From the NCBI GenBank assembly GCA_905211615.1, contig CAJMBB010000018.1, positions 1-20,510 on the forward strand: DNA of 20,510 nt, read 5' to 3'. The notes under the pieces were generated by a model, which worked only from the letters and a program-made list of their open reading frames with translations, was not told the DNA's origin and searched no databases. This document shows, piece by piece, positions 14,213 through 20,510 of the stretch. Position 1 is the first letter of the stretch. Each line of letters opens with the position of its first letter. The DNA comes from an uncultured Collinsella sp. GTDB lineage: Bacteria; Actinomycetota; Coriobacteriia; Coriobacteriales; Coriobacteriaceae. The position numbers and the translations under genes were made by a program.

Positions 14213-14218
14213 TACACT
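14213..14218 (+). promoter_or_regulatory. Putative -10 box of the tRNA-Arg gene
   Basis: TACACT ends 10 bases before the first base of the tRNA. The upstream TATTGC (14191-14196, 16-bp spacing) is a poor -35. It is the same -10 sequence as that proposed for manO. Confidence 0.5.
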
Positions 14219-14228
14219 AGTACAACAT

Positions 14229-14304
14229 GCCTCCGTAGCTCAGGGGATAGAGCACCGCTCTCCTAAAGCGGGTGTCGACGGTTCGAATCCGCCCGGGGGC
14301 ACCA
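14229..14304 (+). tRNA. tRNA-Arg (anticodon CCU)
   Basis: A full cloverleaf with encoded CCA. Acceptor stem GCCTCCG (14229-14235) with CGGGGGC (14294-14300). D stem GCTC/GAGC. Anticodon stem CCGCT/AGCGG around loop CTCCTAA, anticodon CCT at 14262-14264. Variable loop GTGTC, T loop TTCGAAT, discriminator A14301, CCA 14302-14304. It reads the AGG codon. The T stem GACGG/CCGCC has one A-C mismatch (14278 with 14292), where CCGTC would pair fully. The gene is followed by a hairpin terminator and by a partial second copy. Confidence 0.95.
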
Positions 14305-14314
14305 GAGGAATATC

Positions 14315-14343
14315 GAGCCCGGTACCGCTATGGTGCCGGGCTC
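14315..14343 (+). terminator. Hairpin terminator of tRNA-Arg
   Basis: GAGCCCGGTACC (14315-14326) pairs with GGTGCCGGGCTC (14332-14343) with one G-U pair and a 5-base loop. The flanking CCAGA/TCTGG can also pair. Only TTCT follows, so the T-run is weak. The same hairpin recurs at 14443-14471. Confidence 0.75.
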
Positions 14344-14359
14344 TTCTGGTCTGAGGGCA

Positions 14360-14382
14360 GGATTCGAGCCGTCGACACCCGC
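14360..14382 (-). repeat. Inverted partial copy of tRNA-Arg (anticodon stem to T arm)
   Basis: Read on the minus strand, these 23 bases match tRNA bases 14268-14290 (GCGGGTGTCGACGG then YTCGAATCC) with one difference. The rest of the tRNA is missing, so it is not a gene. It lies between the true tRNA terminator and the second, direct copy of the tRNA 3' end. Confidence 0.8.
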
Positions 14383-14409
14383 GTCACCAATTTCCCCGCG
14401 GGGGGAGTT

Positions 14410-14471
14410 TTCGAATCCGCCCGGGGGCACCAGAAATTTGCCGAGCCCGGTACCGCTACGGTGCCGGGCTC
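14410..14471 (+). repeat. Direct duplicate of tRNA-Arg 3' end plus terminator hairpin
   Basis: The 25 bases 14410-14434 are identical to 14282-14306, which is the T loop through CCA plus GA, at an offset of 128. The hairpin at 14443-14471 repeats that of 14315-14343 with one base change in the loop. There is no 5' half, so it cannot make a tRNA. The pattern is that of an attachment-site scar or a local duplication. No integrase is present. Confidence 0.85.
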
Positions 14472-14489
14472 TTCTGGTTCATACTGTGT

Positions 14490-14530
14490 CAAAAACAAAG
14501 CGCCCGCTTGCTGGGGGAGCAAGCGGGCGC
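14490..14530 (-). terminator. Rho-independent terminator of the cell-wall kinase operon
   Basis: A perfect 13-bp stem (14500-14512 with 14518-14530, GCGCCCGCTTGCT) with a GGGGG loop on the plus strand. On the minus strand it is followed by TTTGTTTTT. It lies 52 bases after the pknB stop. Confidence 0.93.
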
Positions 14531-14582
14531 CTGTGAGCGAATATGTTTGCGGCGAAAGCCGCGATGAGCGGTGGGGTGGCGA

Positions 14583-16544
14583 CTAGTTGGTCGTACCGGA
14601 ATCGTCGCCCGTGCTCGTGCCCGAGCCCGAGCCCGAACCAGAAAGTGCGACCGTCAGCGTAATCGTGCTGTCGGTGGACTGCTTGCCGGTGGGGGAGACG
14701 CCCGTAACGGTGGCATCCTCGTTACCGCTTACGAGATTGCCGTTCTGGTCACAGAAGCCGATGTTATAGAACCCGGCGTTGTTGAGCGCGGTGACGGCGG
14801 CGGAGATGCTCTTGCCGTACAGGTTGCCCGGAACACTGGCCTTGCCGGACTTCTTGGCGATGACGACGGTGATCGTGGCGCCGGGCTTCTGCTTGCCGCT
14901 GGGGTTCCAGCTAATGACGGTGCCCTCGGTGACGGAATCGTTCTCCTGGTAGCTCACGTTGACGCCAAAACCGGCCATGTCGAGGGCGTTGCGTGCCTGG
15001 GCCTCGGTCATGTCGGTCAGATCGGGGACGGAGGTGGTGTCAGGACCGCTGGAGACCTTATACGAGATGGTCGTGCCCTTCTCGACTTCCTTGCCGGCAT
15101 CAGTGCCCTGCTCAAAGACCTGGCCTTCGTCGGCCTCGTTGGCCTCCTCGGTTGCGTTGCCCTTCAGGCCCACGCTTGCCAGCGCGGCCTCGGCCTGGTC
15201 CTTGGTTAGGCCGACGAGCTGCGGAACCTCAACTTTCTCGGAGGGCTTGGGGCCCTTGGAGATCACCAGGTTCACCTTGGTGCCCTTGGTCTTCTTGGTG
15301 TTGCCGTTGGGCGTCTGCTCGGCGACCTTGCCCTCGTCGACATCGTCGTTGTAGCTTTGGTCGATGGTGCCGACCTCGAGGCCGGCTTCCTTGATCAGCT
15401 CGACGGCGGTCTGCTGGTTCTTGCCCAGCACGTCGGGCACGGTGACCTGCTCGCCGCCAAAGAGTCCTGTGGCAAAGGCCACCACGATGCCGATGACGGC
15501 AACGGCTGCTACCACGGCGGCGATGATCTTGTTCTTGTTGGATTTGGGCTTTTCGACCTCGTAGGAGCCGGTAGAGCCCGAAACCGAGCTACGGGCGGTA
15601 TTCTGGCCGCTCACGCCCGAAACGGGACGCACCATGGCGCGCGTCTGATCGGAAAGCTCGCGAGTCTTGGTGGCGCCCAGCTCACCGGGGGCACCGATGA
15701 TGCGCGTGGGCTCCGAGACGTTGACGGCACGGCCCGACAGGTAGCTGTTGAGCACCTGACGCAGCTCGTCGGCGGTCTGGAAGCGGTTTGCCGGGTCTTT
15801 CTCCATGCACTTGAGGATGATGCGCTCAAGGTCGGCGTCGACACCGGAGTTGATCTGGCTCGGCGGAATAGGCAGCTCGTTGACCTGCTTGAGTGCGACC
15901 GAGATAGCGTCGTCACCGTCAAAGGGAACGCGGCCGGTGGCGCACTCGTACATCACGACGCCCAGCGAGTAGATATCCGAGGTGGGGCCGAGGTCCTGAC
16001 CGCGGGTCTGCTCGGGGCTGACGTAGTGAGCGGTTCCCAGCACGTTGTTGTCTTGCGTGAGGTGGCTGTTCTTGGCGCGCGCGATGCCAAAGTCCATGAC
16101 CTTGATGTTGCCGTCGGGCAGCACCATGATGTTCTGCGGCTTAATGTCGCGGTGGATGATCTCGTGCTTGTGGGCGACCGAAAGCGCGGAGCTGATCTGC
16201 GAGCCGATCTGGGCGACCTTCTTGGGGTCGAGGGCGCCGTGGCTCTTGATGCCGCTCTTAAGGTCGGTGCCGCGCAGGTACTCCATGACGATGTAATAGG
16301 TGTCGCCGTCCTTGCCCCAATCGTAGACGCCCACGATATAGGGGGAGGAGAGGCCGGCTGCTGCCTGGGCCTCCTGCTTAAAGCGTGCGGCGAAGGTCGC
16401 GTCGCCAGCATACTGCGGCAGCATGATCTTGACGGCTACCGTGCGGTCGAGAACCTGGTCCTGTGCACGGTAGACGGTCGCCATGCCGCCTGTTCCCACC
16501 TTATCCTTGAGGAGGTATCTTCCCCCGAGGACCCTCTGTTCCAT
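14583..16544 (-). CDS. pknB: PASTA-domain Ser/Thr protein kinase
   Basis: A 653-aa membrane kinase that senses peptidoglycan fragments or lipid II and phosphorylates cell-division and wall proteins. The cytosolic kinase domain (8-270) has the glycine loop VGTGGMATVY (16-25), Lys39 in VAVKIM, catalytic HRDIKPQN (131-138, Asp133), DFG (151-153) and the activation-loop end GTAHYVSPEQ (170-179). A Ser/Thr-rich juxtamembrane region and one transmembrane helix (about 340-360) follow. There are four extracellular PASTA repeats (about 366-430, 437-499, 503-564, 568-634) and a Ser/Gly tail. The start is ATG 16544 because AGGAG lies 5 bases upstream; the in-frame ATG at 16559 precedes that site. It is the last gene after the phosphatase and RodA-PBP genes, 132 bases beyond the latter. 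All catalytic residues are present. Confidence 0.96.
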   Translation of the reverse strand: MEQRVLGGRYLLKDKVGTGGMATVYRAQDQVLDRTVAVKIMLPQYAGDATFAARFKQEAQAAAGLSSPYIVGVYDWGKDGDTYYIVMEYLRGTDLKSGIKSHGALDPKKVAQIGSQISSALSVAHKHEIIHRDIKPQNIMVLPDGNIKVMDFGIARAKNSHLTQDNNVLGTAHYVSPEQTRGQDLGPTSDIYSLGVVMYECATGRVPFDGDDAISVALKQVNELPIPPSQINSGVDADLERIILKCMEKDPANRFQTADELRQVLNSYLSGRAVNVSEPTRIIGAPGELGATKTRELSDQTRAMVRPVSGVSGQNTARSSVSGSTGSYEVEKPKSNKNKIIAAVVAAVAVIGIVVAFATGLFGGEQVTVPDVLGKNQQTAVELIKEAGLEVGTIDQSYNDDVDEGKVAEQTPNGNTKKTKGTKVNLVISKGPKPSEKVEVPQLVGLTKDQAEAALASVGLKGNATEEANEADEGQVFEQGTDAGKEVEKGTTISYKVSSGPDTTSVPDLTDMTEAQARNALDMAGFGVNVSYQENDSVTEGTVISWNPSGKQKPGATITVVIAKKSGKASVPGNLYGKSISAAVTALNNAGFYNIGFCDQNGNLVSGNEDATVTGVSPTGKQSTDSTITLTVALSGSGSGSGTSTGDDSGTTN

Positions 16545-16676
16545 TCCTGCTCCTAACATAACTATTCGCTCAACGATGTGTGTAGTACCTACGATGTGGC
16601 CGCTGGGGCCGTGTAACGCGTTGCCGCTAACCCTTAGGCCGCGGCGCGCCTTGGGTGTCCGATTCGATCATGGGCA

Positions 16677-19547
16677 TCACGCTCCCTGTGCGGCAAGCGC
16701 CGCGGTCAGGACGATACCGGCGATCTTAGCGGCCTCGACGTCATGCTTGTCGAAATCCTCCAAGGCCACCGAGATGGCGACCGTGGGTGAATCGTAAGGT
16801 GCAAAGCCAACGAACATCGAGTTGACGTTGGTGCCGCCGGTCTCGGCCGAGCCGGTCTTGCCGGCGACCTTGACGCCGGGGATCTGGGCATCGGTGCCGG
16901 TGCCGGACTGGACGACGGCAAGCATGGCCTGCTTGACCTGGTCGGCCGTGGCGGAGCTGACGGCCTGACCCAGCGAGCGGGACTGCGTGGTCTTGACCAC
17001 GGTTCCGTCCGGGGCGAGTACCTGGGCTACAAAGTACGGGTCCATGACCACGCCGCTGTTAGCGATGGCGGCGGCAATCACGGCGTTTTGCATGACGGTG
17101 GTCTGCGGGCCGGGCGTGTGGTCCATGCCGACAGGCTGGCCGGCGCCGGCCCAGGCGGTCTCCCACTCGGTCATGAGCGACGGGTCGGCCATGATGGAGG
17201 CCGCGGAGGTCAGGTCCTGGCCGAGCTTTTGGCCGTAGCCAAAGGCGTTGGCAAACTGCACGAGCGTATTTGCGCCAACTTCGTTTGCCACCTGCCCAAA
17301 GACGACGTTGGAGGACACGGCAAAGGCCTGCTGCAGGCTGATGGTGCCGTAGCTCTCGTTGGCAGAGTTGGTGACCGGTGCGTTGCCGATGTCCATGGAG
17401 CCGGGCGCCTGGTAGGTGCTGGTAAGGCTGGCGGTACCGGTCTCGAGTGCCGCGGAAAGCGTAACGACCTTAAACGTTGAGCCCGGCGTGTACAGCGCGT
17501 CCATGGCGCGATTGTACATGGAGCCGTCCTCGCCGCCGCCCGTCTGCAGCAGGGCATCGATGTTGGTGTTGTCGTAGGTGGGCGAGCTGGCACATGCGAG
17601 CACCGCGCCGGTACGCGGGTCGATGACCACTACAGCGCCCTTAAAACCCTTGAGCGCCTGCTCGGCAGCCGTCTGGATGCGCGAGTCGATGGTGAGTTTG
17701 GCGGTGTTGCCCGGCTGGGTCTGGCCCGCGAGCGACGCGATGGCGTTGTTCCAGCTGGAGTAGTCCTTAGAACCGGTGAGCGTGTCGTTCATGACGCTCT
17801 CGATGGCGGTGGTGCCATACTGCTGGCTCACGTAGCCAACCACGTGTGCTGCCAGGTTACCGTTGGGGTAGGAGCGTACGTAGGTGCCGTCCTCCTGCTG
17901 CAGCGACTCGGCCAGCGTCACGCCGTCGGACGTGATGATGGAGCCGCGCTGGATGTACTTGGAGCGGGCGATGGTGTGGTTGTTGGTCGGCATGTCCTGA
18001 TAGTCCTTGGCCTTAATGACCTGGACATAGGTGAGGTTGCCGATAAGGATGGCGAACAGCGCCGTAAAGGCGAGCACCGCGCGGGTTAGACGGTTGGCGA
18101 GCGCCACGCGGCCGAGCACACCGGATTCAGGCGTGTCGAGCAGGCGACGGCGCATGCGCGAGCCGACGGAATGGCTGGCGCTGCCGTAGGAAGACGAGGT
18201 GGCAAAGCGCGTGCCCGTCGGGGCGGCGGCAGATGCGACCTGATCATCGGTGATGGCGGCCATGGTGCCGGTGCCGGTAAGCTCGGCCTCGCGTCCGGTC
18301 GCCTCGTCACCGGCGCGCAGCAGGAGCGCGACGATGATAAAGCTCGCCAGCAGAGAGGAGCCGCCCTGGCTCATAAAGGGCAGGGTGACGCCGGTCAGCG
18401 GGATTAGGCGGGTTACGCCGCCAACGATCAAGAAGGCCTGGAAGCTGATGGCTGCCGTAAGACCGGTGGCGCTAAAGGCGGCAAGGTCGGACTTTGCGCG
18501 GGCAGCTGTGGTCAGGCCGCGAACGGCAAAGAGCATAAACAGGATGAGCACGGCGCCGCCGCCCAAAAGGCCCATCTCCTCGCCGATAGCCGAGAAGATA
18601 AAGTCGGACTCGACGACAGGGATGTTGTTGGCCATGCCGTTGCCGATGCCAACACCGACCAGACCGCCATCGGCAAGCGAGAAGAGCGACTGGACGATCT
18701 GGTAGCCCTGGCCCTGGGCGTCCTTAAACGGATCGAGCCAAACCTGGAAACGCACCTGAACGTGAGACAGGAACTTGTAGGCGCCCACGGCTCCAACGGC
18801 TAAGAGCGCAAGGCCGATAACGACATACGAAAAGCGCCCCGTGGCAACGTAGAGCATCAGCAAGAAGATGGTGTAGAACAGCACGGCCGAACCCAGGTCG
18901 CGTTCGAAGACGACGACGAGCAGGCACACACCCCACACGGCAAACAGCGGCAGCAGCAGTCGCAGGCGAGGGATCTTAAAGCCCAGGATCTTGCGGTTGG
19001 AGATGGAGAGCAGCTCGCGGTTCTCGGCCAGGTACCCGGCCAGGAACAGCACGATAAAGACCTTGGCGAACTCGCCGGGCTGGATGGTAAAGCCCGCGAT
19101 GCGAATCCACAGCTTGGAGCCCGAGATCGTGGTGCCGATAAAGATAGGCAGCATCAGCAGAATGATGCCGATGATGCCAAAGGTGTACTTGTAGCGCATG
19201 ACTACGTCGAGGTTTTTGACCAGTGCGAGCGTTCCCACCATGAGCGCCACCGAGACAAACAGGATGATGAGCTGTGAGATGGCGAGAGCGGGGGCGAGAC
19301 GCGTCACGAACGTGATGCCGATGCCCGAAAGTATAAATACGATGGGTAGGATGGCGGGGTCGGCGCCGGGCGCCAAGATGCGCACGGCGATATGTGCCGC
19401 AGCGAAGGCGGCAAAGAGGCCGATCGGCACGGCGAGCGTCTCAAAGGAGATGGCGGCGCCCGCGGTGAGCACGTACATCGCATACAGCAGGATGACGGGG
19501 AACGCCGAGGCGATGAGCAAGAGCAGCTCGGTGTTGCGGCGACTCAT
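16677..19547 (-). CDS. RodA/FtsW glycosyltransferase fused to class B penicillin-binding protein
   Basis: A 956-aa single chain. Residues 1-412 are a SEDS peptidoglycan polymerase with about ten helices and the family motifs QPGEFAKV (156-163), FERDLGSAV (214-222, with the catalytic-type Asp217), ESDFIFSAIGEEMGLLGG (313-330) and PLTGVTLPFMSQGGSS (383-398). A Ser/Thr/Ala-rich cytosolic linker (412-485) leads to one more helix (about 488-508) and a transpeptidase domain. That domain has the PBP motifs PGSTFK (Ser690), SSN (745-747) and KTG (897-899). It polymerises and crosslinks septal or lateral wall. In most bacteria these are two separate proteins. The start is ATG 19547 with AAGGGAG 8 bases upstream; GTG 19556 overlaps that site. 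It starts 16 bases after the phosphatase stop. No frameshift or stop divides the halves. Confidence 0.95.
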   Translation of the reverse strand: MSRRNTELLLLIASAFPVILLYAMYVLTAGAAISFETLAVPIGLFAAFAAAHIAVRILAPGADPAILPIVFILSGIGITFVTRLAPALAISQLIILFVSVALMVGTLALVKNLDVVMRYKYTFGIIGIILLMLPIFIGTTISGSKLWIRIAGFTIQPGEFAKVFIVLFLAGYLAENRELLSISNRKILGFKIPRLRLLLPLFAVWGVCLLVVVFERDLGSAVLFYTIFLLMLYVATGRFSYVVIGLALLAVGAVGAYKFLSHVQVRFQVWLDPFKDAQGQGYQIVQSLFSLADGGLVGVGIGNGMANNIPVVESDFIFSAIGEEMGLLGGGAVLILFMLFAVRGLTTAARAKSDLAAFSATGLTAAISFQAFLIVGGVTRLIPLTGVTLPFMSQGGSSLLASFIIVALLLRAGDEATGREAELTGTGTMAAITDDQVASAAAPTGTRFATSSSYGSASHSVGSRMRRRLLDTPESGVLGRVALANRLTRAVLAFTALFAILIGNLTYVQVIKAKDYQDMPTNNHTIARSKYIQRGSIITSDGVTLAESLQQEDGTYVRSYPNGNLAAHVVGYVSQQYGTTAIESVMNDTLTGSKDYSSWNNAIASLAGQTQPGNTAKLTIDSRIQTAAEQALKGFKGAVVVIDPRTGAVLACASSPTYDNTNIDALLQTGGGEDGSMYNRAMDALYTPGSTFKVVTLSAALETGTASLTSTYQAPGSMDIGNAPVTNSANESYGTISLQQAFAVSSNVVFGQVANEVGANTLVQFANAFGYGQKLGQDLTSAASIMADPSLMTEWETAWAGAGQPVGMDHTPGPQTTVMQNAVIAAAIANSGVVMDPYFVAQVLAPDGTVVKTTQSRSLGQAVSSATADQVKQAMLAVVQSGTGTDAQIPGVKVAGKTGSAETGGTNVNSMFVGFAPYDSPTVAISVALEDFDKHDVEAAKIAGIVLTAALAAQGA

Positions 19548-19563
19548 AAGCGGCACTCCCTTT

Positions 19564-20510
19564 CTAGTTCTTTTCGGAGGCTTCGGCCTCGGCGGACTGT
19601 TCGGCGGTTTTCTCGGAATCTGATTCGGAGGTCGATCCCTGATTGGTGTTGTCGCGAATCGTTTGCGCGTCGATCACCTGGCGGGTCTGCTCCTCATCGA
19701 TCTGGTGGCGGTACTTGGATATCGTGTCCTGCGCATCGTCGACACTTGTTTGCGGAATGCCCGCCTTGAGTCGGTTTTGCGTGTCTTCGGGCAGGTCGGA
19801 CAGCTTGATGCTGGTTTCGCTTTCGAGCCAGTGGAGCTTGAGTCCGAGCGGCTTGCCGGGCAGGCCGCGCCAGACGGCGACATTGCCCTGGTAGGTACCC
19901 AGGTAGTACGAGCCGGTGACACCCGTGTAGGCCCAGATGCCAGCTGCCAGCACAAAGACGAGGGCCAGAATGGCGGCGATAGTAATGTTGCGGCGACGCA
20001 CGCGCTGCGCCTCGCGCATAACGCCATCGTCAACCAGGTCAACGACTACTACGGTCACGTTGTCGTGGCCGCCGGCGGCAAGCGCCGCGTCCACTAGGTT
20101 GTCGACGCAGATTTGCGCGGTTGAGGACTGCGTGGCGATGTTCTCGATATCGCTATCGGGAATCATGCTCGAGAGGCCGTCGGAGCACAGGATCAGGCGG
20201 TCGCCTTCCTCGATATGCAGAGTGAAGTGGTCGGCATACATGGCGGGGTCCGAGCCCAGTGCGCGGGTGATGACCGAACGGTTGGGGTGGACGCGAGCCT
20301 CGTCTGCCGTGATCTCGCCGGCGTCCACGAGCTCCTCCACGTAGGAGTGGTCGCGGGTCACGCGGATGAGCGTGCCCTCGTGGAGCAGGTAGGCGCGAGA
20401 GTCACCCACGTGGGCGATGGCGAGCGTGTCGTTTTCGATATAGGCGCAAGTGGCTGTGCAGCCCATGCCGGGCTTGCCCAGGCCATTCAAGGCAGCCTCG
20501 ATTACGGCGG
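19564..20510 (-). CDS. pstP: PP2C-family Ser/Thr phosphatase, membrane-anchored (N-terminus outside window)
   Basis: A metal-dependent phosphatase that reverses the action of the PASTA kinase. The frame is open to the window edge, so the first part (with the first metal-binding Asp) is not seen. Visible motifs are GMGCTATCAYI, HVGDSRAYLL, TRDHSYVEELV, HPNRSVITRALGS, DRLILCSDGLSSMI and GGHDNVTVVVVDLV, in the family order. A basic stretch (RVRRRN) precedes one transmembrane helix (ITIAAILALVFVLAAGIWAY). About 110 residues follow, probably extracellular, ending in an acidic Glu/Ser-rich tail (SDSEKTAEQSAEAEASEKN). It is the first visible gene of the operon phosphatase, RodA-PBP, kinase, an order known from other actinobacteria. 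The symbol is assigned by this context. Confidence 0.95.
   Translation of the reverse strand, partial: AVIEAALNGLGKPGMGCTATCAYIENDTLAIAHVGDSRAYLLHEGTLIRVTRDHSYVEELVDAGEITADEARVHPNRSVITRALGSDPAMYADHFTLHIEEGDRLILCSDGLSSMIPDSDIENIATQSSTAQICVDNLVDAALAAGGHDNVTVVVVDLVDDGVMREAQRVRRRNITIAAILALVFVLAAGIWAYTGVTGSYYLGTYQGNVAVWRGLPGKPLGLKLHWLESETSIKLSDLPEDTQNRLKAGIPQTSVDDAQDTISKYRHQIDEEQTRQVIDAQTIRDNTNQGSTSESDSEKTAEQSAEAEASEKN

Noticed and set aside
14410..14434. A second tRNA gene downstream of tRNA-Arg
   Set aside because: Only the T loop to CCA part is present. There is no acceptor 5' strand, D arm or anticodon arm.
1..20510. CRISPR arrays, insertion sequences, prophage or integrase genes
   Set aside because: No regularly spaced repeats and no transposase, integrase or phage protein motifs were seen. 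The only mobility-like signs are the tRNA 3'-end duplication and the palindromes listed.

Overview
The window looks like chromosomal DNA of a high-GC gut actinomycete of the class Coriobacteriia, most likely Collinsella or a close relative. This rests on the high-GC codon use, a phosphatase / RodA-PBP / PASTA-kinase cell-wall operon, a mannose-family PTS with a DUF956 (ManO) gene, and a DUF5692 membrane protein. The genus is inferred from gene content only. No sequence search was possible.

Layout. 1-1499 is the 3' part of clpB, followed by a strong terminator and a 57-codon ORF (1631-1804) with a good ribosome binding site. 2049-3401 is a lower-GC, stand-alone AAA/DUF4143 ATPase behind a long imperfect palindrome. 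It converges on an unrecognised single-pass membrane protein (4977-3475, minus). 6952-5219 (minus) is a TetR regulator followed by a nine-helix DUF5692 membrane protein. Divergent from them is a 925-residue iron-sulfur flavoprotein of the GltD/NfnL type (7142-9919), then hypA (10016-10435). Two near-identical 15-bp palindromes lie between the regulator and the flavoprotein. 10811-13574 is a mannose-family PTS operon (EIIAB, EIIC, EIID). A terminator follows, with a promoter partly inside it that serves manO (DUF956, 13695-14093). 14229-14304 is tRNA-Arg(CCU). Its 3' end and terminator are duplicated just downstream, and an inverted partial tRNA copy sits between the two copies. 20510-14583 (minus) is a cell-wall signalling operon: PP2C phosphatase (cut by the window end), a single-chain RodA/FtsW-class B PBP fusion, and a PASTA Ser/Thr kinase, ending in a terminator at 14530-14490.

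How the genes work together. The kinase and phosphatase probably set the phosphorylation state of the peptidoglycan machinery. Here that machinery is one polypeptide joining glycosyltransferase and transpeptidase. The PTS and ManO form a sugar-uptake unit. TetR, DUF5692 and the flavoprotein look like one inducible redox or membrane module of unknown substrate, and they are the best candidate for an undescribed system. HypA sits at the edge of this module with no hydrogenase gene in view. No CRISPR array, transposase, integrase or rRNA was seen.
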